Shown in pieces: positions 16,464-25,700 of a stretch of 64,000 nucleotides of DNA. Under the pieces are notes generated by a model. It had not been told where the DNA came from. It was given only the letters and a program-made list of their open reading frames with translations, and made no database searches. Source of the DNA: Micromonospora sp. CB01531 (lineage in GTDB: Bacteria > Actinomycetota > Actinomycetes > Mycobacteriales > Micromonosporaceae); assembly GCF_001905095.1 (NCBI RefSeq), contig NZ_LWLS01000068.1, positions 38,563-102,562 of the forward strand. Reading direction: 5' to 3'. Each line of letters begins with the position of its first letter. Position 1 is the stretch's first letter. The position numbers and the translations under genes were made by a program.

Positions 16464-16496
16464 GGCGGGGTGGAATCTCCGATGTTTGTCGGTGGT
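15578..16496. repeat. Duplicated module, copy 1
   Basis: This segment is highly similar to 41,712-42,630 and to 58,676-59,445. It starts at AACATGNAGGAACAGGGGCT and ends at GTTTGTCGGTGGT, just upstream of the winged-helix gene. Confidence 0.9.
15999..16104. other. Iteron array with DnaA boxes (candidate origin), copy 1
   Basis: GGACGTGTRCGTCCGG occurs at 15,999, 16,021 and 16,043 (period exactly 22 bp); a fourth related unit, GGACGTGGACGTCC, starts 33 bp later at 16,076. Each unit is a near palindrome (GGACGT/ACGTCC). Around the fourth unit lies a perfect 12-bp inverted repeat, 16,063-16,074 and 16,091-16,102, whose right arm runs into the perfect DnaA box TTATCCACA (16,096-16,104); the left arm is a reversed box with one mismatch (16,061-16,069). 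The array is inside the winged-helix coding sequence. Confidence 0.6.
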
Positions 16497-16742
16497 TCAG
16501 AGGGCGGAGCCCGCCACCCGGAGCGTGCGTGCGGCTCACGGGCGGCGGTCGCAGGTGCGGCATAGCGGGCCGAGCAGCAGTTCCCCTGCTCGGCCCTGCA
16601 GCCGCCTGGCGGCCGCGCTTGGTGGCGGCGTTGAGGCATCGACAGGCCCTACAGCCGGGTAAGCGCAAACACAGCGACGTGTGGCGGGTTCGGTGACGGG
16701 CCGGTGTCCCGCCTGACGTCACCGCGTGTGGTGGCCGGGCCG

Positions 16743-17072
16743 TCAGGCGGCACTCGGTGTGGGCAGTAGCCGGTGTGGGGGTGCCAGCGGTCGTGTGGGC
16801 TGGAACCAGTCGGCGTACCGCGCGGCAGTGGCCGGGGTGGTGACGTGCGTCCGACCGCGTGCGGATGGTCGGGGACGGGTCGCCGTCTGGTAGGCGCGGC
16901 GGGCGTCGCGTGCCGGCGGGCACGGGTACGGCTGGCCGGCGCAGCGCAGGTTCGCGCAGCGGTCGGGACGATGGGCGTGGGGGAGGTGAGCGGAAGCGAC
17001 GTCGGTGGCGAGCAGCCACAGCGGCACGTCGGTGACGGTGGGGGGTATGCGGTGGCGGTGCGGCTGGTTCAT
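16743..17072 (-). CDS. Small cysteine-containing protein of the mobile-element module
   Basis: 109 residues from the ATG at 17072 (MNQPHRHRIPPTVTDVPLWL). A central CANLRCAGQPYPCPPARDAR resembles the Cys pattern of the small genes upstream of copy 3 (GCDLPWPCPTRK at 59.7-60.1 kb). It lies upstream of the winged-helix gene on the same strand, 279 bases away. These small Cys proteins are common beside GntR regulators in actinomycete integrative elements; their function is unknown. Confidence 0.5.
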   Translation of the reverse strand: MNQPHRHRIPPTVTDVPLWLLATDVASAHLPHAHRPDRCANLRCAGQPYPCPPARDARRAYQTATRPRPSARGRTHVTTPATAARYADWFQPTRPLAPPHRLLPTPSAA

Positions 17073-17386
17073 CGGTAGTCCCCTTCGCGGGCGGTGTCGG
17101 CCTGGGTGGCCGCCACCCCTGCCAGCGCTGTGGGGATGTGCGCTGTCGGGTACGCCGGGGTGGCGGCCGGGACGAGTGACGCTCGACTTTGCGCCTAGAT
17201 CAAGTCGCCGACCGGCTCCTGGGATCAGCTGCCACCAGCCACAGGCGGCCGGGCGCCAGGATCGGCATGGAGGCAGCCGTCGGCGGGCTGTGTTGACGGC
17301 AGCCGCCGGCCCGTTGCCGGGGCGGGTGGGTGGCGTCGCCGTGGCGCTGCGGACGTCAATGCGAGGGACGTCGGCTGTGGTCGTCA
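17073..17386. other. Intergenic region, 314 bp
   Basis: High-GC sequence upstream of the small Cys gene. No gene, terminator or clear promoter was recognised. Confidence 0.3.
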
Positions 17387-17800
17387 CTAGCCGGGGCCTG
17401 GGTATACGGCTGCGGTGACGTCGAGCTCTCCGGGGTCGGCGTTGTCGCGTTCGCGGCCGTCCCACTCGATACGGGCCTCAAGTTCGGCGCCGGTGAGGGC
17501 GGTCTCGACGGCGGTTTCGGCGGTGTCGAAGGCGTCCTCACGGCAGGTGGCCGTCACCTCGGTGACCACGGCCAAGGTGAGGCGGACCTGCCAGCGGCGC
17601 GACAGCAGCGGCAGGTCTACGGCGTCCAGGACGTGGTTGGCGGCGTCGACGTCGATGTCGTGCGAGCTGACCGCGTCGCGTAGCGCGTGCCACACGCGGC
17701 TGCGCAGCTGCGGCAGCGATTCCGCGGGCACGGTCGGCGGCTGCGTCTGCGGGTCGGTGTGGTGCTCGTCCAAATAGGCCTGGATTTGAATGGTCAGCTC
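17387..17800 (-). pseudogene. Hypothetical protein lacking its start
   Basis: The coding signal begins at TIQIQAYLDEHHTDPQ near 17,797 and runs to a TAG at 17387 (~137 codons) with strong G/C third positions: LRSRVWHALRDAVSSHDIDV, DLPLLSRRWQVRLTLAVVTE, ETALTGAELEARIEWDGRER. No ATG or GTG start lies at the right place; the codon before TIQIQ is CTG where ATG would be expected, and to the right the coding signal flips to the + strand. The gene seems cut at a rearrangement point near 17,797, or uses a rare CTG start. Small actinomycete proteins like this often accompany integrative elements. Confidence 0.45.
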
Positions 17801-18012
17801 GTCGACCTGCCCAGCGCGGTCATCGCTGCCGGCGTCCGCGCAGGCCTCACCCCGACCGAGCGGTGCGTCGCACTCCTCGCCGCCGTCCGCGACGGGCGGC
17901 TCGTCGCCCGCCCCTCGTTCTTCCAACTTCAAGCCGTGCGCAAGGCCCGCAGTGCCGGCACCCCACTGCACCTGATCACACACGAAGACGTGTTGATCTT
18001 CCACCGGCCGCA
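17800..18012 (+). pseudogene. C-terminal fragment of an unrecognised gene
   Basis: The + frame VDLPSAVIAAGVRAGLTPTE, CVALLAAVRDGRLVARPS, LHLITHEDVLIFHRPQ has strongly G/C-biased third positions and abuts the beheaded minus-strand gene at ~17,797. It has no start of its own and the coding signal fades after HRPQK. It is best read as the other half of a rearrangement junction. The family is not recognised. Confidence 0.35.
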
Positions 18013-18197
18013 GAAGTCCGCGAGTTCGGCTGAACCCAAGTGGCCGCCAGGCGAATCCGGGTGTCCTGAGGGGACATCAGGCCATGCGGACACAGGCTTG
18101 AGGTGCCCTCCCCGTCCACAGCGCGGGCTGGACCAAGAGAATAAAAATACGACAGGATCGATGGTCCATAGTTGATACACCCGTGGGGAGTGTTCTA

Positions 18198-18515
18198 GTG
18201 GATCAGGGCGAAGAGATCGGCCTGGCAGCCGCGCTCGGTGCGATCAGGAGCGAGCTGTCCCGGGCGATGGCGGCGGCCAGGGCGGAGGACGGGCCGGTGC
18301 GACTGGAGGTCACCTCGCTCGAACTCGAACTGCAGACCACCCTGACCCGGTCCGGTGACCTCGACGGCGGGATCCGGGTCCATGTGATCTCGGCCGGAGC
18401 GAAGCGTTCGCACTCGCAGAGTGAGGTGCAGACGCTCAAGATCCAGCTCGACGCTCGGACCGCTGAGGGCCGCCCGGTGCAGACCAGCGACCAGTTGCGC
18501 CGGCTGCCCCGGTGA
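18198..18515 (+). CDS. Trypco2 (trypsin-co-occurring domain 2) protein
   Basis: 105 residues using the GTG at 18198, with GGGGAG seven bases upstream. The sequence VDQGEEIGLAAALGAIRSEL, VRLEVTSLELELQTTLTRSG, QTLKIQLDA matches the small trypco2 family that sits next to trypsin-like proteases in bacterial conflict systems. The N-terminal helix and following beta-strands make one small domain. The protease/STAND gene begins five bases after its stop, so the two are translationally linked. It is thought to act as a partner or sensor of the protease; the mechanism is not established. Confidence 0.85.
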   Translation: MDQGEEIGLAAALGAIRSELSRAMAAARAEDGPVRLEVTSLELELQTTLTRSGDLDGGIRVHVISAGAKRSHSQSEVQTLKIQLDARTAEGRPVQTSDQLRRLPR

Positions 18516-18519
18516 GACC

Positions 18520-21500
18520 GTGGATCCCTCGCCCAGCGGGCTGAACCCGCGCCGGGTGGCGCGGGTTCTGGGCCGCACTCCCGACACGGAGGATATCGAG
18601 CTAGCCACCGGCTACCGCATCTCTCGTCACCTCGTGATCACTGCCGCCCACGCCACCGACCGGCCACAACTGAGCGTGGACCTCGCCGGTGACGGCCGCT
18701 ACCGGGACGTCGTCCGGGTCTGGCACGACAGCGCCCTCGACCTCGCCCTGCTGCGCTTCACCGAGCCGCCACCCGATCCGGTGTCTCCGGTGCGGTTGGG
18801 CCGGGTGAACCGAAACGCCGTGACGGTCGTGAGCGGCGACGTCCTCGGCTACCCCAAGCATCTCGACATCAACGCGGGGTCGGACGACTATCTGCGGGGC
18901 CGAGCCCACGAGCCATGCGAGATCCGGACCGCGGAGACAGGCGAGCCGGGCACCCTGCGGGTCCGGTTGGCCAGCACCCCCACGCCGTCGCCGGACCCCG
19001 AGGACAGCCCCTGGAAGGGGATGTCCGGCGCCGCCTTGATCACGAGAGCGTCCGGACTGCTGGTCGGCGTGTTCCACAGCCACCTGACCGCGTCCGGCGT
19101 CAGCACGCACGAGGTCATCGAGCTGGCGGCGGTCAACGACCCGAGCTGGGAGCGCCTGCTCGCGGACGAGGGCATCCGCCCCCGGCCCTGGCCGGTCCCA
19201 CCCGACAACTGGAACCAGCTCCGCCGGGACCTGGAGCCGCACTGGATCCACGCGGACTCCCTGGCGGCCAAGGGTGAGGGGCCGGCCGGTCCGGTCACCT
19301 TTGTCGATCCGGGCGACCACTCGAGCAAGCCGGACCGGATCCTGGCGACCCTCGCCGAGTGTGCCGACGGACGCCAGCCGGCCAGCGGTGTACTGATCCA
19401 CGGGCGGCCGGGGACCGGCAAGAGCAGGCTCTGCCTCGAGGTCGCGGCCCTCGCCGACCAGCGGGACTGGTTCGTGGTCCATCTGCTGCGCGGCAAACCG
19501 GTGGACCTGGCCTGGGAGAGTGTCCGGGGGATGACGCGACGGGTGCTGATCGTTGTGGACGACGTCCGGTCCAGCACGGAGACGGCCGACGACAACCTGT
19601 ATGAGATCCAGCAGGACGCACTGTCCAGGGGCCTCCAGCTGGCGGTGCTGACCACCGCGCCGACCCGGGAGACGGAGAGCTGGCCGCCCCAGCTCTGGGA
19701 CAGCTTCGAGCGGGTCCCGATCCGCGACGACGACCAGTACCACCGGCTGATCCTCGACGAGGTGGTCCTTGCGCTCGCCCCCCACGCCGTCGAGCGAGCC
19801 GGGGCGCCGCATGTCACGCGGATCAGCGCCGGCGTGCCGGCGGTCGCCGCCCTGCTCGCCCGGTGGTACGACGCGCAGGCCAAAGCCGGCCGAGACATTC
19901 GTGCCGCCGTCCCGGTGGGTGCGGCCGGCATCAGTGGCTGGCTACGGCGAGTGCTGGACAGCGAGGAGCTGTCGACGCGCCGCTCGGGTCCGTCCCGCCC
20001 GCTGGGCGACCCCGACGGCCGGCTCTTCGCTGTCGCCTACGCGGCCGCCACCACCCCCCGGCCGCTGCCCGAGATGCTGACCTACCTCCAAGTCGAAGAC
20101 GAGATCCGTACCGCAGACGGGTTCGTGTGGTCACCCCAGGAACTGATCGACACCCTGTGCCGGGCCGGAATCCTGACCCAGAGCCCGGACGGACTGCGGG
20201 TGACCCACCACCTCCTCGCCGACGAGATCCTGCATCAGGTGCTCTTCGAGCCCAACTCGTCGGCGCTGCGTCGGAAATGGCTGCCCAAGCTCCTGGACAG
20301 CGGGTTCGGTGGGCACCGGGCGCTGGCCAACCTCGTCCGTGCCGTGGACCGGCTGCGCGAGGCCGTCGACCGCGAAGCGGCGGAGGCACTCGCCGCCGGG
20401 GTGGACCGATGGTGTGAGCAGACGGCCACGGGTCTCGGGCGATACCTCGCCGACGAACCCGACGGCGACACGTTGCGGCTGCTGCTGCGACGCGCCACCT
20501 GGGTGCCGGCGGTGCGCCGGTTGGCGGACCGGATCGCCAGGCCCTGGCTCGAGCGGAACGTCGACCAGCCGGGGGCCAGGGAGACGTACGTGGCAGCGGC
20601 GCTCGACCTGGCACCGGACGTGGTGTACCCGCCGCTGCTCGCCTGGCTCAGCCGACACGGCACGCTCCTCTCCGCTGGCGCTGTCTTCCATCGGATCAAG
20701 GTGCCCAGCGACGTCGATCCGGCCGTGCGCCTGCGCATGGCCAAGTACGGCGTCGACTGGCTCGCCCAGCACGCCGACGAACGCGAAGCCTCCCGAGTTC
20801 TGCAGCCCCTGCTCGAACTCGGCCGAGGAATCGGCCTGCCACCCGGCCACCCGGCCGCCCGCCCGCTGGCCGCGGCAGCGCTGCGCTGGCTACGACGTCA
20901 TCCGGCCGACCCCTGGGCTGGTTACGTGGCGAGCCGGCTGGTGCTGCGTCCCGAGCTCACCGGGGAGGCTCTCGCCCGCACGGCCCGGTACCTGCTGGAC
21001 ACGGTCGCCCAGCGCGCCCCGCACGAGGCGAGCTTCTCCTACGGGCCCGTGCTCCAGCGCCACCGCAGGCGCCGGGACCTGCCGCCGTCCCTGTTCAGGG
21101 ACGCCGTGAAGGATTCCCTGGAGTGGCTGGCGCACCCCGCCGGCCACGGCCTGCAGCCTGGGGCATCGTATGTCCTGAAGCGGCTGGTCGCTCCCGACCT
21201 GCCCGGCCGTAACGACCTGCCCCGTGCGGTCCACCTGGCGCTGCGGTGGCTGGAGCACAACGACGACTCGCCGGAGGCGGGGCAGCTACTGGAACGTCTG
21301 CTCACCTTCGCGCGGGAGGAGACCCGCGCCGACATCCGCCTCACCGCCGAGGAACGTGACGCGCTCGCGCGGCGCACCACCGCCTGGTTGGCCGCCCCTG
21401 CCGCGTTGCCATACAAGCGCACGAGCGTGCTGGGCGCGCTGCTGCACTCCGGGCTGCTCACCGAGCCCGACCAGTTCGAGCGATACGCCAAGCAGGCGCT

Positions 21501-22587
21501 GGTGCTCTGCGACCGGCATCTCGACGACAGCGTCGCCCGGGACCTGCTGGTGCCCCTGCTGAACCACGAGGCGCTTGCCCCCGACACCCGGATGCTCGCC
21601 ATGGGGCTGCTGGCCGAGTTGATCCGGCGCCACCCCATCGGCGAACACACGAGCTATCCGCTCACCTCTGTCTTACGGCGGGCGGACCTCGCCGTCGAGG
21701 AGTACCGGTGGGCGCTCGACGCCACCCTCGGATGGCTGGAGGCGCACCCGAGGCAAGCCAGCGCCCATCGTCTCCTCGGCGCCGCTCTGGGGAATCGCTG
21801 GGCGGCCCCGGAAGACCGGCAGACGCTCGCCGAACGCGCAGTGGGGGCGCTCTCCGGCGAACTGTTGGCGACGGAGCGGGAGCACCGGGTGGTCAAGCAT
21901 CTGCTGGCACACCGCGTCGAGGTGCAAGCTGCCTGGAACCGGTTCGTCGCCAGGTCGTGCGTCGTCCTCGGGGATTCCGGAATGCCGGCGGGGGCGAAAC
22001 GGGCGCTGCGCCTGATGCTCAAGGGGTGCGGGCCGATCAGCGAAACCATCGCCGAGGAGCTGCAATTGACGTGCGTCGCCTGGTGCGCTGCGAACAGCCG
22101 TACGCGGGACGCCACCGAACTGCTCGGCACCGTGCTCGGCAGCCGCATCCTGCCGGACTCCGTGCGACGGGAGGCATCACAGGTGGCGGTCGAATGGATC
22201 AGACGCGACAGTTTGGACGACCCGGGCCTCGGCAAGCTGCTCGCCGAACTCTTCCGTCAGGGCGAACTGCCGGATCCGGCGATCGAGGACGCGGCGGTGA
22301 GTCTTGCCCTCGACATACTGGGTCGGGAAAGACCCAACACCTACTACCTCCCGCTGTTGCGCCAGGTCGCGGAGCGGCTGGCGGTGGAGGGAGCAGGCAC
22401 GCGTTTCGTCCCGGAGTACACCGAGCGGACGCTGCGATACCTGGACGCCTGGCTGAACGGGAACCCGGACGCCCATCCCCGTACCCGCGAGGCCGTGACT
22501 GCCCGCCGACTCCGGTTGTCGCATCCGCCGCCGGTACCGCACCAGCGCCAACGCGGCACCGAGCACCACCGACCGTCGGGGCGCTGA
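18520..22587 (+). CDS. Trypsin-like protease / STAND ATPase / helical-repeat conflict protein
   Basis: 1,355 residues from GTG at 18520. Residues ~25-205 are a trypsin-like domain with a full triad: H44 in TAAHA, D74 in SALDLALL, S169 in GMSGAAL. Then comes a STAND-type NTPase: Walker A GRPGTGKS at 295-302, Walker B VLIVVDD at 342-348, and a winged-helix-like segment. The remaining ~800 residues are alpha-helical repeats (many ALRWLRRHPADPW-like units), the likely sensing surface. There is no signal peptide. With the adjoining trypco2 gene this is the trypsin-STAND architecture described for actinobacterial conflict systems: sensing triggers NTP-dependent activation of the protease, which then cleaves a target. 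The target and trigger are unknown. Confidence 0.88.
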   Translation: MDPSPSGLNPRRVARVLGRTPDTEDIELATGYRISRHLVITAAHATDRPQLSVDLAGDGRYRDVVRVWHDSALDLALLRFTEPPPDPVSPVRLGRVNRNAVTVVSGDVLGYPKHLDINAGSDDYLRGRAHEPCEIRTAETGEPGTLRVRLASTPTPSPDPEDSPWKGMSGAALITRASGLLVGVFHSHLTASGVSTHEVIELAAVNDPSWERLLADEGIRPRPWPVPPDNWNQLRRDLEPHWIHADSLAAKGEGPAGPVTFVDPGDHSSKPDRILATLAECADGRQPASGVLIHGRPGTGKSRLCLEVAALADQRDWFVVHLLRGKPVDLAWESVRGMTRRVLIVVDDVRSSTETADDNLYEIQQDALSRGLQLAVLTTAPTRETESWPPQLWDSFERVPIRDDDQYHRLILDEVVLALAPHAVERAGAPHVTRISAGVPAVAALLARWYDAQAKAGRDIRAAVPVGAAGISGWLRRVLDSEELSTRRSGPSRPLGDPDGRLFAVAYAAATTPRPLPEMLTYLQVEDEIRTADGFVWSPQELIDTLCRAGILTQSPDGLRVTHHLLADEILHQVLFEPNSSALRRKWLPKLLDSGFGGHRALANLVRAVDRLREAVDREAAEALAAGVDRWCEQTATGLGRYLADEPDGDTLRLLLRRATWVPAVRRLADRIARPWLERNVDQPGARETYVAAALDLAPDVVYPPLLAWLSRHGTLLSAGAVFHRIKVPSDVDPAVRLRMAKYGVDWLAQHADEREASRVLQPLLELGRGIGLPPGHPAARPLAAAALRWLRRHPADPWAGYVASRLVLRPELTGEALARTARYLLDTVAQRAPHEASFSYGPVLQRHRRRRDLPPSLFRDAVKDSLEWLAHPAGHGLQPGASYVLKRLVAPDLPGRNDLPRAVHLALRWLEHNDDSPEAGQLLERLLTFAREETRADIRLTAEERDALARRTTAWLAAPAALPYKRTSVLGALLHSGLLTEPDQFERYAKQALVLCDRHLDDSVARDLLVPLLNHEALAPDTRMLAMGLLAELIRRHPIGEHTSYPLTSVLRRADLAVEEYRWALDATLGWLEAHPRQASAHRLLGAALGNRWAAPEDRQTLAERAVGALSGELLATEREHRVVKHLLAHRVEVQAAWNRFVARSCVVLGDSGMPAGAKRALRLMLKGCGPISETIAEELQLTCVAWCAANSRTRDATELLGTVLGSRILPDSVRREASQVAVEWIRRDSLDDPGLGKLLAELFRQGELPDPAIEDAAVSLALDILGRERPNTYYLPLLRQVAERLAVEGAGTRFVPEYTERTLRYLDAWLNGNPDAHPRTREAVTARRLRLSHPPPVPHQRQRGTEHHRPSGR

Positions 22588-22754
22588 GGGCCTTCCCTGG
22601 CGACAGGGCAGCGACATCGAATCGCCTCCCGCGGCAGTCGTCGTCGGTCCTATTTCGCGCATGGTTGAAGTTGATATCCGGGACTGTTCACCCGATGCTC
22701 GCATTCCAGGCGTGGCATGTCGTGGAGGAACCGGTCGAAGGGTGAAAGAGGGCG

Positions 22755-25700
22755 ATGAAGCTGTCGCGGAAGAGAAGTCAAGCGATCCTGACGGCTGTGG
22801 CGGCGTCCGCCCTGCTGTTGGGCAATGCGCAGTCGGCGTCCGCGATGGGAGGCTTCAGCCCCACCTCGCCGATCACTGCGACCCCGATCAACCAGAACAC
22901 CCAGCAGATCGCGCCAGGCGTGGTGCAGAGCGACTACATCTTCAACGACCGGGACGGTCAGCGGATGGAGTCCCACGTCCTGGACATCGACATGCCGAAA
23001 CGCCCTGAGCTGACCATCGAGGCGGGCCTGCCCAACGACGGGAAGGGCACTCCCTGGTACGGCATGCAGCCGATGAGCAAGCAAGCCGAAGCGGCCACGC
23101 GTCCCGGCCACCAGGTCATCGCCGCGATCAACGCCGACTACTACAACATGTCTGACGGCTACCCGCTGGGCGTGGTCGTGAAGGACGGCACCGTCCTCAA
23201 GACCGACATGGCCGCCAACTGGTTCTTCTTCGGCATGAAGAAAGACGGCAGCTACCTGATGGGTGACCGAGCCCTGTTCAACCAGGTCAAGAACGACCTG
23301 CAACAGGCACTGTCCGGTGACGCGCAGGTCATCAAGAACGGTGCCCGCGACGAGAACCAGATCGCCACCAAGGGCGCCCCCAACAACCTCGACCCACGTA
23401 TCGGCATCGGCGTCAGGCGCGACGGCACCATCTTCTTCGCCGAGATCGACGGCCGCCAGACCGGTTTCAGCCGCGGCCTGACCATGTCGGACTTCGCCGA
23501 CTACATGCTGTTTCTGGGCGCCTACAACGCGATCCACCTCGACAGCGGCGGCAGCGCGACCTTCGCCACCAGGACGCCGGGCATCGACACCGTTCAGGTG
23601 GTCAACCGCCCCTCCGACGGTGAGGAACGTCCGGTCGCCAACGGGTTCCTGCTGGTCTCCTCCGCGCCGATGACCCACGAGTTCGCAGCTGCCGCTGTCG
23701 CCCCGAACGGGATGACCGTCACGCCGCACTCGACACTGCAGTTCTCGGTCAAGGGACAGGACGCCACCGGTGCCTCGGCGCCCGTGCCGGCATCCGGGCT
23801 GAGCTGGAGCCTGGCGGATCCCACATTCGGCACAATCGACGCCAACGGGCTGTTCACCTCGACCGGCAAGCAGGGCCAGACGCAGGCGATCCTGTCCCAC
23901 AACGGGAAGCAGGTCGGCTCGGCCTGGGTCGAGGTGGCACTGCCGGACACGCTCGCCTTCGGGCAGGCAGAGATCAGCCTCGACTACGGGGCGGTAAAGC
24001 CGTTCGGGCTGACCGCCCGTTACCAGGGCCGTGACGTGCGGCTCAAGCCCGGCGACATCAGCTGGGGCGGTATCCCTGACGAGATGGGCACGATGGACGA
24101 CGCGAACGTCTTCCACGCTGCGTCGTCGGGCAGCTTCGACACCCAGGTCACCGCGACCCTCACCGGGAGCGACGTGCAGGCGTCGGTCCACGTGTTGTTG
24201 GGCCAGATGCCCGTCGTGCTGTACGACTTCGAGGACGGCATCGGCGACTGGAAGGCCGGCACGGCGGGACGCGGTGAGGTCAGCCAGCTACACTGGAACA
24301 CCTACCCGGATGACCTGACCCGGTTCGGCGACCATGCGCTGCAGGTGAACTTCGACTTCACCAAGGGCCAGCTGAATGCCACCCTCGGCGCCTATGCCGG
24401 GCCCGCGTCCAGCAAGCCCATCCCGGGCCGCCCGAAGGCGATCGGGGCCTGGGTGTACGGGACGCCCGAGGCCCAGGGTTACTGGCTGCGCTGCTACATC
24501 TACGACGCCAAGGGCCAGTTCCAGCCGATCAACTTCACCACCCAGACCGAGGGCATCGACTGGCTGGGCTGGAAGTACGTCGAAGCGGAGATCCCCGACG
24601 GCCTGGTCGGCCCGTTCACCACCTTCCCCAACCAGATGTTCCGCATCATGTCGCTGAAGTCTGGGATGCCGGGCGGCAACCCGCTGCGAAAGGGGTTCGT
24701 GGCGATCGACAACGTGCGGGTCACCTACGGCGCGTCCGTTGACGACATGTTCCCGCCGACCGTTCACGCCCTCAACGTCGACGGCAAGACCTTCACGAAC
24801 TCGCAGGTGGAGATCTCGACGTCCTTCGCCGAGGACACCACCGACAAGTACGCCACCGGGATCAACTACGACCGGGTGCGGATGTGGGTCGATGGCACCG
24901 AGTACACCAACGCCGAGGGCGTCTACGCGCTCAACAAGGGCCTCAACACCGTCGCCTTGTCGCACCTGAGCTTCGCCGACGGTATCCACCGGGTCGACGC
25001 CAGCGTCCAGGACCACTTCGGCAACGAGACCCTCAAGACCGGGTACTTCACGGTGAAGACGGGTTCGGGCACCTCGGTCGGATTGTCCTCCCCGGACGCC
25101 GTCGCGAACCTCGGCGGGACCTACCGGCTCCACCTCACCACCACCGACGCCGCCGATGTCACCGGCGTCGACACGAAGATCCGGATCGGCAAGGACTTCC
25201 CGGTGACGGGGGTCGACTTCGCCGCGTCGGCGTCGGGCAGCACCTGGGGCTACGACGCTGCCACCGGCGTCCTCACCCTGCATGTGGTGAACTCGAATGC
25301 CGCGGCTGGGCCCGCCACGCTGGCGACCATCAACGTGTCGGTGACCGGCGGCGTGGCACCCGGGACCAAGCTGGCCTGGGAAGTCACGAGCTCGACAATC
25401 CGCTACGCCAGCGACCGTCCGTCGAAGTTCGCCCCCACCTTCTCGGAACGGCCGGCGTCCGTCGATGTCGTGGCGGCGCTGAAGCTGGCAGTCAACAGCA
25501 CCGTGGTCGGACGGCCGGGCAAGGTGACTGTGACCGACGCCGCCGGCAAGCCGGTCGCCGGTGCCACGGTGACGATGCTGTCGGCTGGCAAGGCGACCAA
25601 GCTGGGCACCACGGGCGCAGACGGCGTGCTGACCTCGGCGCAGCTGACCGACACGGTGAAGAAGTACGACCTGTTCGCCCAGACCGAGCAGGGCAGGTCG

